Shown here piece by piece: positions 31,664 through 43,200 of a stretch of DNA of 64,000 bases. Origin of the DNA: Nereocystis luetkeana (Eukaryota; Sar; Phaeophyceae; Laminariales; Laminariaceae); contig JARUPZ010000013.1 of assembly GCA_031213475.1 (NCBI GenBank), positions 988,001 through 1,052,000 on the forward strand. The letters run 5' to 3'. The stretch's first letter is position 1, and each line of letters starts with the position of its first letter. The notes under the pieces are model-generated. The model was not told the origin of the DNA, ran no database searches, and saw only the letters and a program-made list of their open reading frames with translations. A program made the translations under genes and the position numbers.

Positions 31664-31869
31664 GTCGATCGCAAGCGGGTATATTGACTGCCATAAACAC
31701 AATCAAACGTCATTCGGGAAGGCAATGAGACATATATGTGCGAGTATAGCACCCACGCCTTCTTAGCGCTAAACACCGAATAGATCGAAGGCGAATGCGG
31801 ACGGTAAACGGCTGCTATACTATATTATTATTGTTTTTCGGGAGACTCGAGTCCGGATCGCTTGTCTGC

Positions 31870-32310
31870 AGTTTTATTTTGTCTAATTTTTTCTCTTTCG
31901 ATTCGTTTCTTTTGTTTTGATTTGTTTTTTTTCTTGTTGTCTCTTTCATGTATAATAGTGGTGTGTGTATTGTTGTGCCTGCCATATTCAGTATGATGCC
32001 ATGGCATTGCATTGTCTACTATTAATACTATGTGCTTACTGCACACGTAAACAAGTACCAGGTAGTATCTCTGTGGCGTATATTTTTGTGACCACATAAT
32101 AACGTTTATCTCTCTAGGATTGAAGAATCGGCACGGACACTGGTTGCTATTACGGGGGACCATAGTTAATAGGACCAAATATTGTTAGTAAAAATTGTTA
32201 AATATATATGTTTTTATAGATACCAGAGGTCCTGTTATCTATGGCCCCCCGTAATAGCTTGTACAATGTATGTGCTGAATGTCGACAGGTACGAAGATCG
32301 GTTTACAACA
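31870..32310 (+). mobile_element. LINE-A tail, carrying a MITE-T
   Basis: Diverged LINE-A untranslated tail from the T-rich stretch near 31870 through AAGAATCGGCACGGACACTG. It is interrupted at about 32147 by MITE-T and resumes near 32270 at TGCTGAATGTCGAC, ending near ACAACACACAG. It also contains TACCAGGTA at 32056, where other copies have GGCAACGT. Confidence 0.7.
32148..32256. mobile_element. MITE-T inside LINE-A tail
   Basis: Ends TATTACGGGGGACC and GGCCCCCCGTAATA, with interior AGGACCAAATATTGTTAG. The host LINE tail continues after a few unaligned bases. Confidence 0.8.
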
Positions 32311-32461
32311 CACAGCAGCAGTAGTCCGCCACTCTGACGCAAAAAGTAAAGTAAAGATAGATAGAGCTTCAAGGTGAAGAAGAATAGACGCGTACGTATC
32401 ATACTCTTGTAGTACACGATGATACGCATGCCACAGTTACGCTATTCGTATTTATTTGTGA

Positions 32462-32760
32462 GTGTGCTTCACATTAAACCGTTCTTTCTACCCGCCGACA
32501 TCCAGCACAACCAGTGTCCGTGCCGATTCTTCAATCCTAGAAGAGGTACAAGTTCTGTGGTCACAAAGCTACGCCACAGAGATACTACATTGCCACGTGT
32601 GCAGTAAGCACTGCAGTGGGCAATGCAAAGCCATGTCATCATACTAGATACGACAGGCACGACATACACAATCTATGAAATAGAGAAACGAAAAGAAACA
32701 ATCAAAGAGGCAACAAAAAGAAAGTAGACAAATCAAAAGAGAAAAAGAAAAGAAAAAATA
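32462..32760 (-). mobile_element. LINE-A tail, inverted
   Basis: Begins TGCTTCACATTAAACCGTTC, the complement of the LINE-A terminus, and continues through CAGCACAACCAGTGTCCGTG to the A-rich complement of the T-rich region near 32750. No coding part. The closest match is 8160-8460. Confidence 0.8.
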
Positions 32761-33551
32761 CGTACTCGTACGAGCGGCTGTTGTAGTACTCAAACTGCAC
32801 TACTTACTTCTTCAATGTTGTCGTGAAGCCATATTGCCACACACATATATATATGTACATGCAATAGCCTCAAACGCTATTATACCAGGTACCGGTATTG
32901 TTTTTTTTCAAACGCAACCAAAGTCCTAGCCAAAACTGCTTCCTTCTGAAGAGGGCGAAGAGAAGAGTCGGGAGTCGGGAACGTCTCGTAGAAGACCATC
33001 CGGGAATATTACACACATATAATATGATGTCATGTTATTTCTCACAATACCCACCTGGTGGTTTATACCTGTGGCACCAGGTACCTGGTAAAGGATACCA
33101 GGTGTTTGTGTACGTACTTGCATCATAAAAATGTATACCAGGTATAATACTCTTCTTACAGCTCTGTGCCACATGCAGCACTCGTTCGTGTGCGGTAGAA
33201 CAACGGTGATGGCTGCGGCCGACTGTTTTTTGAGTCGTTTAAAGTGGCGCATGGCAGGCAGGAAGAAGCCGAGCAACCCACGCACTTCCGTATGAACAGA
33301 GTAAATCGCATGTGGTTCAGCAGGGGTCCCCCACAGTATTATTGTGAGTTAAAGGCTGGTTAAAGGCGGTGCGTCAGCGAGACCAGCGTTACCACCTTAT
33401 ATATATATTGGGGATATAAAAAGCCGCCTTTATTTATTCCAGGTCATGGGTCATGAGCGAGCGCAATTCCTTCCTCGTGCCAGACGTTTTTTTTTCGCCT
33501 TGTGACATGTCTCATGTCGGGGTATACCGCCTACCGGTATCTCAAACCTTT
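32761..33551. other. intergenic with TACCAGGTA words
   Basis: No gene. The words occur at 32883, 33082 and 33136. A short ACC[AT]GGT-rich patch lies at 33047-33110. Confidence 0.4.
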
Positions 33552-33684
33552 TATTACTGGGGGCCATAGTAAATTATAATATAGGACCAAAGACTGTTCT
33601 GTTGGTAAAAAGAGGTTAATTAATACCTGGTATGTAGGTTTTTGTCTCTACCGTAAGTCCTATTTACCATGGTCCCCCGTAATA
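33552..33684. mobile_element. MITE-T, diverged
   Basis: Ends TATTACTGGGGGCCATAG and ATGGTCCCCCGTAATA. The interior has GAGGTTAATTAATACCTGGT where other copies read GGTTAAATATAT, so TACCTGGTA at 33624-33632 is extra here. Confidence 0.75.
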
Positions 33685-33981
33685 TAATTAGTGAAAACCG
33701 CCCGTGACGAACTATTAACACTATACTATTGTATTATAGTTGAAAATTGAGTCGTGTAACCCGAAAACAAAACTGACCGCAGTAGTTGTTCTAAAAGGCC
33801 CCCAAATACAAAGAAAGACGGTAGTAATAATAGTAGTATCTATTAATAGTCCACAATGTCATGGAGATCTGCATATGGGGGGGACTTGCGTTTGGTATTC
33901 CGTTGACGACATAAAAAGTGTCGAGTCCGTATTAAAACAAAATATATCGCAGGTGAAAAGAGTACGATGCCATGCCATGAA

Positions 33982-34335
33982 GCCGGTCGCCCCGGTGGTT
34001 CAAGTGGTTAACCTCGAATTCTACTTACTTGTTGTGTTTGAGTGCTGGGTTCGAGCCCCAGGTGGGTCGGACATTTGACTTTATTTGCAAAAATAAAAAT
34101 AAAAAAGGATTCAATTGTTGAGAGCGCCTTGCAGCGTGGGTAGGCACAATTCGATGCGAGTCGACGAGGGAAGAAAAGGCTGAAATCTTCTAGCGGTAAA
34201 AATGAAGGCACGTACCGTAGCGGGAAGGGGGGAGAAGAGCCTGCCATGTGACCCCGGATCTGAGTTACGAGTTGGAAGGAGAGCGAGAAGACGATGTATG
34301 GGATGAGCAAGAAAAAAAAAAAAAAAAAAAAAAGA
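33982..34335 (+). mobile_element. SINE-1, complete
   Basis: Head at 33982-34072 with GTGGTTCAAGTGG and GGTTCGAGCCCC. The anticodon-side loop is slightly expanded (ACTTACTTGTTGTG). The body ends GTATGGGATGAGCAAG before an A-run at about 34312-34335. Confidence 0.9.
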
Positions 34336-34589
34336 CGGAAAAATAAAATGAAAATGAAACGATGAATTAAACAAACCGAAAGACACACGATGCCTGAATG
34401 AAGCGGGTCGTACCATGTACCTGTTTTGTTGTTCTGTGGTGTGTCGCAGTCGGTGGTGGTTGTGGTGGTTGTTGTGCGGTGTTGTTAGATAGAAGATGTT
34501 GTTTTTATATCACCAACTGAACTGTCGGATCAAGAGTCCGTGATCACGTGATCACACAAAATAAAAAGTACAAGTTTTGAAGATGAGGT

Positions 34590-35100
34590 GATGATGCACA
34601 TCTCACACAAAGCCATATCGTACGAAATAAGAGTCCACACAGAGCGTGCCTCCTGCCAGTTACATACGTATATACTGGTAGTACTATTTTTCGAGTTTAT
34701 GCGTTTTGCTATCTATCTGCGTCTGCTTTTCTTTTTGTTTTGTTTTTTTTGCTTCGCTTCATCTTCTTTTTTAGGTTTTCATCTGCTAGTCTCCTTTTTG
34801 CTTCCCTGGCGTCCGCAGTGGTGGAGTGCGTATGCTTGATTTTTGTGTTTGCCTCTGTTTTACTACCGAGGTATTTCTTCCACTCCAGAGTTAGTTATTG
34901 GAGCCTGCCCTGCGACCACGGACTGCATTGTATTGTGAGTTAATGTGAGAACAGCAGCAACAACAACAACAAGAATTATGTAGACGTATAGCGGGGTATG
35001 AGGTAGGTGATGTAAACCTCGCACAAAGCCATTGTTCGTACCACCTGGTGCGAAATAAGAGTCAACACAGGGTGCCGCCTGCCAGTTAGGTACGTATGTA
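34590..35100. repeat. duplicated segment flanking a LINE-B tail
   Basis: The segment at about 34590-34680 (CACACAAAGCCATATCGTAC, GTGCCTCCTGCCAGTTACAT) recurs in the same orientation at about 35000-35100 (GCACAAAGCCATTGTTCGTA, GTGCCGCCTGCCAGTTAGGT). The second copy has CACCTGGTGC inserted after CGTAC. A LINE-B tail lies between. Confidence 0.65.
34690..34975 (+). mobile_element. LINE-B 3' tail
   Basis: The plus-strand complement of the LINE-B end at 26767-27050: GCTATCTATCTGCGTCTGC, TTCTTCCACTCCAGAGTTAG, GTGAGTTAATGTGAGAAC and then (CAA)n. No coding part. Confidence 0.75.
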
Positions 35101-35115
35101 TGTAGACGTATCGGA

Positions 35116-36035
35116 TAGTTTCATACCAGGTATGTGGTAGGAGTAGTAGACTGGGTGTGCATGTGCGTAGTGTGTAGTCGCCCGCCTACATAACATATAC
35201 CAGGGTACCTGGTACCAGGTACGTACAAGTCGCCTCAGAACCCGAAGGGTCTGCACACATATTGCGTTTTATATTGCGTCCCGTATTATTTTATGTAGTG
35301 CTCTACACGTGGTACCATTTTCAAATTTTGTTGCAAAAATTACAAAGCACCTGGGCCACAGAGGAACTAGCTTGTTTTATTTATGATGTGTGCTACTACT
35401 TACTGCTGTTGGTATAATATTTTGCGGTATACTACAACAGGGCGGCAAGTATATAGTAATGATCGCATGGCATTTTAGTAAAATAACAGGTACCTGGTTG
35501 CTCGTATGATATATACCTGGTACTACCTATATACCTGGTACTTTTTGTACCAGGCATGGCGTTTAGTATATATGCGGTGTCGGAGGTCTAATTCATTATA
35601 CCAGGTATACACAATGAATATTGATATAGTGTAGGCCATGGAGGTACACACAACATATATATACATGTAGCATAAAAAGGACGGGCGCTTGCTTGATCAA
35701 TGAATTATTTTTTAACGTCGTCGTGATATCCTAGATAACAACGAGTATTTACAACAATATTTTATTATAGTCGGCGCCGGATTCATACGTGCCTATTATG
35801 GGAAGGCCTTAAAACTCGAAAATGTATTGTACTTTTCGATTGCTTTATTTATTAGGGTTGCAGTTTTTTTTTCACACGCACGCCCACGCATCGATCAATT
35901 ATGTTTCTTTCGGATGAAAGCACAGGAAGTCTCTAACTGTCACTTAGAAATCAATAACGATTGCGTTTTCCTATCTATCCTATCTATCCTACTTATGATA
36001 TGATACGATACGATACAACAACAGGTGGGTTCGCA
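35116..36035. other. intergenic, dense in TACCTGGTA words
   Basis: No gene. The words occur at 35124, 35206, 35213, 35514, 35532 and 35599, the densest cluster in the window. AT-rich otherwise. Confidence 0.45.
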
Positions 36036-36114
36036 ATGAAGGGATCAGCCTGCCTTCGCGCCAAAGCACCTTCGTCGCGGCTCCGGCACAAGGGACTTCT
36101 TCCGCGGTGTCTCG
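36036..36114 (+). CDS. exon-like sequence related to 30772-30848
   Basis: ATG at 36036, about 26 codons (MKGSACLRAKAPSSR...) and the donor CTCG|GTGAGTTCCAGCG. The end aligns with 30772-30848 (GGACTT.TT......TC.CG|GTGAGTTC.AGCG). No hydrophobic core is seen in this frame, so it may be a decayed copy. Very tentative. Confidence 0.2.
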
Positions 36115-36231
36115 GTGAGTTCCAGCGTGGGAGTGAAGTTCGAGTTTTCCTGTTTCGATGTTCACGCTGTGACAAGGCGTCGCGGGCATGTTGTACTATT
36201 AATACTGTATTTGACTGCCTTCTCACGACGG

Positions 36232-36601
36232 TATATATATAATATATATATATATATATATTCTCATCCCATTCATTATCTTCGCACATCTTCTTCTCTC
36301 TCTCCTTCCAATTCGTATAACTCAGATCCGGGGTCACATGGCAGGCTCTTCTCCCCCCTTCCCGCTACGGCGGTACGTGCCTTCATTTTTATCGCGAGAA
36401 GGTTTCAGCATTTTCTTCCCTCGTCGACTCGCAACGAATTGTGTCTACCCACGCTGCAAGGCGCTCTCAACAATTAATTGAATCCTTTTTTATTTTTATT
36501 TTTGCAAATAAAGTCAGATGTCCGACCCACCTGGGGCTCGAACCCAGGACTCAAACAAATAGAATTCGAGGTTAACCACTTGAACCACCGGGGCGACCGG
36601 C
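36232..36601 (-). mobile_element. SINE-1, complete, inverted
   Basis: (AT)n at about 36232-36260, then the inverted body. The inverted head at about 36517-36601 has GGGCTCGAACCC and CCACTTGAACCACC. A small GCG duplication (CGGCGGTACG) lies in the body. Confidence 0.9.
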
Positions 36602-36757
36602 TATATCCTTCGGAGTAATGGAATTATTCAGAATACGGAATCCCGATATTATTATGCATCTTCTGTGTGTCCATGAGCGAAACAGCTTGAATCAGCACAG
36701 TAAAGATATAATTTTGTACGAGGGTGTATTTTGTTGACCATTCGACATTTTTTTTTT

Positions 36758-37323
36758 TTAATTATCACTTTTTACTTTCCAGCCTAACTCGTAGGAGGTT
36801 TTACCCTCAAAGAGCTTCTGGACAAGCGGTGGTCACAAGTGAATGTGTATGTCGTGCCTGTCGTATCTAGCTAGTGTGATGACATGGCATTGCATTGCCA
36901 ACTAACTGCTTGCTTTGCTTACTGCATACATACCTGGTACGTGGCAACGTGGTATATCTGTGGCGTAGCTTTGTGACCACAGAACTTGTATCTCTCCTAG
37001 GTTGAAGAATCATCACGGTCATTGATTGGTTGTGCTGGATGTTGACGGGTAGAAAGGACGGTTTATTAATGTGAAGAACACACACACCCTTCTCCCCTCC
37101 GGTACGTGCCTTTATTTTTTGTCCCGCATAGGGTTCAGCATTCCCACCGCTCGTCGATTTTCATCGAAAGTAGCTAACTCGCGCTCTCGCGCTTTCCGCT
37201 GGCCAATCAATTTTTACGTAAGAAATAAACCCTACGAGCTTGCACTATTATTAGGAGGTGAGACTGACCACGGAATTGATCTTGATAGGCACGCGGACCA
37301 CTTATCGAGCCACCGGGGACGCC
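36758..37323 (-). mobile_element. SINE-2, inverted, split by LINE-A tail
   Basis: The tail part is 36758-36837 (CTTTTTACTTTCCAGCC to GTGGTCACAAGTG). The body and head are 37088-37323 (CTCCCCTCCGGTACGTGCC to GAGCCACCGGGGACGCC). The alignment with 26005-26317 is continuous when the middle is left out. Confidence 0.8.
36838..37087 (+). mobile_element. LINE-A tail inserted in SINE-2
   Basis: AATGTGTATGTCGTGCCTGT through GTGAAGAACACACACAC: the last 250 bp of LINE-A. It contains TACCTGGTA at 36931-36939, absent from sister copies at this position. Confidence 0.8.
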
Positions 37324-39173
37324 GTCAATACGTTTTATGGCTAGCAGAATAACGCCCGATACGCCAATCAACGACCAGGTGCATACCCGAAAACAGGATA
37401 ACAAATACCAGGTATATTTTTTCGTCTCACGGATGAGACCAACTCTTTACCAACAAGAAGAGAGCAGAGAAATGTCAGCGGGCAGAACAAACGACATGAT
37501 GGAACCATCCATCTGAAGCATGTGGGACCCCTTTACCTCCCTACGTGCCCACCATCTATATCTATCTCTCAATGTCGATATATAGGAGGGAAGAGAGAGG
37601 AGAGTACATCGTGAGTCCTGTGCTTTCATGTGCTTTATTTTCTGGTGTACAGCACAGTATACTATATCAATACTCTTGGACTGTCGTAACATCGAATATC
37701 ATAGTGTTTTATGATGCGACTGACTGCGCGATGGCCAGTATTATAGATACTACTACTGATGCAATCCGGTACACTGATCGCTGACGCAGTCAGCAAAACA
37801 TCTACTGAATTGACGCAGCCAGTACCCCGTTCTGTGAGACGTGCGATGTTGTGGTCAGTCTCGATTCCGAATGTCTTGGTATTCTAGTGCGGCCATGTAT
37901 GTGCTGTATCTTGATACGGCCAGTAGTGTCCGATGTGTTGTATCACGGAAGTTGTTGGAACTATCGCCATGATGACAAGATGCTCCTCGAGGTCGTCGGG
38001 CACTCGGACACTGTCAATCCTGAAGATTGCCGGTGCTGAGAGCGCGATATGTCACCGGTGGGTTTTGTTGTGTAGATATTCCGTGGATGCATGAACACTT
38101 CAACACGACCCAAAGTAAGCATCAAACATTCATTTAAATTTTGTCGTCGAAAGCAAAGGAAAAGCGTTCGAACTTGGTGCACGCGCGGCCATTACTCTCA
38201 CGTACGTGCACAAGTATTCATAAAACATATATTTTGTATGTAGTGCAGATCATCCCAATTTGCCCGATGATTCCAATGCCAATTGGAAGGACGGTTACAG
38301 GAACGTAGTTACCTTTCTTGGCATCCTCGCTAATCATTCTATTTTCTCTCGCATAATGGGATGGTCGATTTATTCCAGCTGCAAAACTAGCCGATGCATC
38401 AGACTTATCATCGCCCCCAAGATTTTTTGGGAAAACGGCATTTAACCCGCAAGGGTGGTTTGTTTATTTTTTGTCGTCCCCCGCATAATATCGCAACGCG
38501 AATCCCCAGTTTTTTTTATACGAGTGTTACCCAACACTAAAAGAACATGCGACGGTTTAAAACCCGGCATCCCAGGTCACATTGTCATTTAAACCCTCCA
38601 TCGAATTTCGCCGATCGTTGTTCTTCGCGCCTCGTTAACCTCCCCCGACCCCCACCACAGGGGCATGCATGCAGGACTCTCGCAGTCGACGAGTCGCTTC
38701 GAAGAGCGCTCATACGCAAAGGGATTTTTCGCAAACACCAAGAGCAGGAACAGCTTCACCAGGGTTTCGGCCTCCGACGATGACTCTGAGTGAGCACATA
38801 CAATTGGGTGCACGGTACATCTGCGGAACGGTGTACATTCCTGTGTTTAGCCTGTTGCGATGGTTTGTCCTGCAGCAGTTGTTCGATGTTGCCTCGCCCA
38901 TTAAAAAAAATATGGGCGATATTTGTCAAAATGGCACGTCGGTGTCTAGTTAGGTGTAAGTTTACCATCAAAATCACCTTCTCTTCTCGGCATTCAACTC
39001 ACTAAAAGTTGTATTAATAGTATGCCTATATCTGCCCCTTCAGATTTTGCTCCTCCTCACAAACAAACGGGTTTTATTTCTTGCATGATGTCATTGAGGC
39101 CAGATATAACTCGTTCGTGGTACGCGCGATCGAAGTTTCACACATTTCCTGCAAAGAAAGGTGAGTTTCCACC
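37324..39173. other. intergenic, no supported gene
   Basis: Several ORFs of 60-95 codons exist on both strands (for example 38547-38783 +), but none has a recognised domain and frames overlap heavily. A TACCAGGTA word lies at 37406. I could not support a gene. Confidence 0.4.
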
Positions 39174-39558
39174 AAATAACAAACAAATCGGAAAAATGGG
39201 AACGAAACAAAAAATGAGAACGGACGTTTTTTTTTAGAAAGCAAACCAATTGTGTACAACTAACTCCAAGAAAAAAAGTTGACAGCCCTGTGGGGCTGTA
39301 CAGCAGCCTTCGAATGAGCTGTCGCTCAGGCTGGAAGTCCTCGGCATCGCCGCGGTAGCCAGCATCTAGAGAAATCACAATAGAGCCAGCGTATATCGCT
39401 TTTTGCGCCCACCCGAAGGCACGAGATGGAGCATGACCGTTCTGACGAGCTCCTCTCACAGGGCTGGCCAAGGGGTTTCGCAGGATCATTTTGGTTATCT
39501 GATACACCACATGGTTCTGGAGATACGGCTTGGTTCTCTTTTTAGGCTTCGTTCCCAT
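39091..39558 (-). CDS. element G ORF, unknown function
   Basis: Starts MGTKPK at 39558, inside the terminal repeat. The first 85-95 residues match the ORF at 54372-54692 (for example SPVRGARQNGHAPSRAFGWA and DAEDFQPERQLIRRLLYS). After LGV a small indel shifts the frame, and the ORF runs out of the element to 39091. There is no transposase motif or other known domain. The protein could be a captured host exon or a real element gene. Confidence 0.45.
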   Translation of the reverse strand: MGTKPKKRTKPYLQNHVVYQITKMILRNPLASPVRGARQNGHAPSRAFGWAQKAIYAGSIVISLDAGYRGDAEDFQPERQLIRRLLYSPTGLSTFFLGVSCTQLVCFLKKNVRSHFLFRSHFSDLFVIWWKLTFLCRKCVKLRSRVPRTSYIWPQ

Positions 39559-39580
39559 TTTTCCGATTTATTTGTCTGTT
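39178..39580 (-). mobile_element. element G copy 1, TIR element with 4-bp TSD
   Basis: The ends are AACAAACAAATCGGAAAAA (low side) and the inverse of AACAGACAAATAAATCGG (high side), with ATGGGAACGAA just inside both. AAAT at 39174-39177 and 39581-39584 is a perfect 4-bp target duplication. 403 bp. It matches the copy at 54354-54752 in the opposite orientation, nearly identically over the shared ORF. The superfamily is undetermined. Sola, Chapaev and piggyBac types also make 4-bp duplications. Confidence 0.85.
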
Positions 39581-39584
39581 AAAT

Positions 39585-40197
39585 CCCCGATCCCACAGCT
39601 AGCTGCTATATTTTTGTTTTTACAAAAAATACCTATACATACATATATATTGTTTCCGAGGTTTTCTTCTTTCGGGAAAGTTATGAGTGATCCATGTTGA
39701 AGATCATGCTGCACATTGTCGGATGGCAAGAGAAATAATCATATCTATACATAATAAGGAGTTGGTGGCATACGTCCCTAGCTAGCAGTGAATTCACGAT
39801 GCAAGGGGGAGGTGTCGACCCGGGGCATGGTACCGTTCCTTCTAAAACCGGACACCAATATTTCGATTGATTGTGACACGGTGATACCAAAAAGGAGTAG
39901 CCGACTATCCTTCTAAACCATACTAACGATTCTATACAGGTTCACGGGTATGTTCACATCATGCGGTAGGCTTTCCAAAACAATTTCAAAGGGTGGCCAA
40001 CACAAGACGTTGTGAGGGTAGTCTGCGAGTAGATGCATTAAGCACTCATACGCTATCCCGGGTTCGTTCCTTGGCATTTATTTGGTGACTCGCGACGACT
40101 TGCTGACAGCGAGGCGATCCGATCTCGTTCACCAATAATACCTTGTGGATGACTAATGTTTAGTATACTCGTCTCGGTCGGCCCACAGCTGCCATGA
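39585..40197. other. region upstream of lipase
   Basis: The first exon of the lipase, with its start codon and perhaps a signal peptide, should lie here or further up. No convincing ATG exon was found. No repeat family is recognised. Confidence 0.4.
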
Positions 40198-40238
40198 TCG
40201 GCGGCGAGAGAACAGTTTTTCGAGTTTCGTGTAACCAG

Positions 40239-43200
40239 CGGCCCACAACGTGTGTTTGGCAACAACACCAGTGCGCAGGCGGAGCTCAAAGTGGACCTTG
40301 ACTCCGAGGAATTTTCCTGTCAAAACGCCTTCTTCTTCGCCAAGATGTGCGAATTCGCTTACTCCAGCAGAGAAGAAGTGAAGACTATTTTTCAGGGCAA
40401 CGAGACCGTGACTGGTCTGGGTTTCGAGCACTTCAAGTGGTTCGAGGTGGGCATCAACATTAACATAGTCGCAGTTAGTTATGTTTGTGAAGCCTGTTCC
40501 TACTGGCACGATCACCATATATATCATGTGCGTGAGAACGATAAATAAATGACGTACTAGTAATTATTACTACCGAAACCTGCCCCTGGGTCGAAAACCT
40601 CAATATTCACGCAAGTGGAAGCCACATATTACAAATGTCGATTGTCCGCATGAGTAATGCACCATACATTACTATGTGTCGCTTTTCAGTTGCATGTAAT
40701 TCCTTGAGCCGTATGGCCCGTTGCATCGTAATTCGGAGACCAGTCTGTAGACCTCCTTAATATTGCAGTGGCCGTTGCTGTAATGGTCACTTTTTTAACA
40801 CCAATTATCCCCCCTGAAGTCCCAAGCCGGTCAATGGTGCTTTTGTACGAAGTACGTATTCTTTCAGTATTAATGACAAACTCGCCTGTATTTCGTATCT
40901 GCACACAATTAGAGGTCCGCTCGGTGCGGTATATCTGAATATTGCCCCTCGGGACAACCTCTCGTTTCTCGGTACCCCTGTCCGGCATGTCCTGCTTCGT
41001 AAAGGCTCCCAAGAAGGCGTCGGAGAGGTCAATTTTCGATGCCGTCGAGGACACTGAAGCTTTCGTCGCGGCTGACGACGACGTGGTTATGGCCGTCTTC
41101 CGCGGTACCATGGAGCTAACAGACTGGACCACCAACCTCGACTTCCTGCCGACAAGGGTTGCGGAGTCGTGGGGCCTGACGGGAGAAGGCTGCGACGTAC
41201 ACGAGGTGGGAAACTACTTGCCTGCCCCAATTTTTACACACGGATAAAGTCTACGTCTCTTCGGTCTGTTTGTACGGAGTGGCCGCGAAAGCAGTGACGA
41301 GGAGCGTCAAAGCGGGTGTCGAAAGCGCCCGTGGGCCGGGCTCTCAACCTGGCAACCTGTTTGCAGCTCCATAGTTACGTTGCTACTAGTAGTGAGCAGC
41401 TTCGACAGTGAGAGGAGGGCGGCGGTAAATTTTAATGCCGAGAAGAGAATAATGGACCTCCAGCTTGCGCTGCAGCTACCGCGACGGAGTTGTTGGGTAC
41501 TACAACAATGATTGCGGACTACAGACCGATTTGGATTGACATGGCACATATATATATGTGGAAGTCTATTGACCAGTAAAATAGTTTTCTGTCCATCCGG
41601 CGAGGGGTAGCAAATATACAAACAAACGCGTGGTATATATATGGTTGCTCCGAACGTTGGATAATGTATGTCGCGTGTTGGCGCGGCGTGTAAGACAATT
41701 AATTGTTGCTTGAAAACGGCGGACCCATGTTCTGCTCTCCGCGTTTTCTCCTGGGACAAACCGGCGGCAGGGTTTCAATGATGGCGTGAATACGGTGTGG
41801 GACGGTGACAACGGCATGTTCGCAACAATCAAAGCGCTCTGCGAGGAAGAGGGCAAAAACCGGAAGCTGTACGTCTCGGGGCACTCGCTCGGAGGCGCCC
41901 TCGCTACTGTCGCCGGAGCCCGACTGGCCTTCGAACACGACATGAAGATCGCCGGAATGTACACTATCGGCAGCCCAAGGTACTACTGCTGTGTGAGGTC
42001 GGCAAGTAGACATGACATATCCAAGGGTATGGACTAACTATGTGCTGTTCGCAGACTCCATGGGTCCCGATGTCACACTTCTCGGCCTCTCCTTTCCCTC
42101 CACACTACTCGACGTTTCCCCGTTGACAAACCTTCCGTTCGCTTGATCAAGGCGATTCGTTTACGTCGTATGGTATTTTGCTTCGCTCCGGTGATACGTC
42201 CGCGTTCTGAAGGGTTGCCAAAGTCCTGGTCGATTATTTTGAACGTCCCCACCCGACGCTAATACACTCTGCCGTTGCCGGCCTAACTTCCCGCGCCCTC
42301 TCCTCAGCTACAACGTTCGTAAGATGAATATGATAACACTTCGATCTTTTCAAACCACCCCCCGTGAAATTCCTCCAACAGGGTGTTTGACGGACAGATG
42401 TCGGAGATTTTCGACAACAAGATAAACCACGGCACCGCCCTCAAGGACAAGTACTTCCGGTGCAGGAACAACAACGACATCGTGCCGCGCATGATGCCTC
42501 CCCCGTTCGAGCACGTCGGTACCGAGATCTACCTTAACCGATTGTGAGAAAGACGACCTTACTCTGTTCACTATTAGTATATACTGTGGTGATCCCACTA
42601 TGGTGTCGCTTGAATAGTGCCGGCTGCCCGCTGCTATAGTGCAGATAAAATCGTTCGGCACATACATGACATTGTGGGTTCGACCAGCGTGGCAATGTGC
42701 GGAGTAGTGCCGGTTTGTCGATAATATATATAGTGTCTGTAGCGTTGGCTGTGCCATACCGGCACTATAGATTGCTACTGTAGTCATATTGGTCCTATTA
42801 TACCGGGATTTATTAACTGTGGGAAGTACCGCGATAACCGGAAGCTGTTCGCTCGACGCTCGCGCCTGTTCCACCCGCGACCGACGGTCGAACGTAGGCA
42901 CACACACGGCGAAGGAGGCAATGTTTCTCCTAAATAAAGACAAACCCCACCTATGATATTTCGTTCTTGCCGGGACGCATGATATATGCGCGAGGGGTGT
43001 ACTTGTTATTTTAGGCTCGTTGTTTGAGGAGCTCTTAGGTCTCACTAAACATCTGGCGTAAAAGCAAGCGTGCACACGGACATGCACACCTAGCTTAACC
43101 CGACGAAAAATAAACACGATGGCAAGGAAGGGTCTGTAACGACAAACAATGATGGCGAGGTCCTCAGTTGAGAAACCCAAATCAGTCAGAAATATTCCGT

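Noticed and set aside
40153..40527. 124-codon minus-strand ORF
   Set aside because: It lies opposite the first visible lipase exon and is a shadow.
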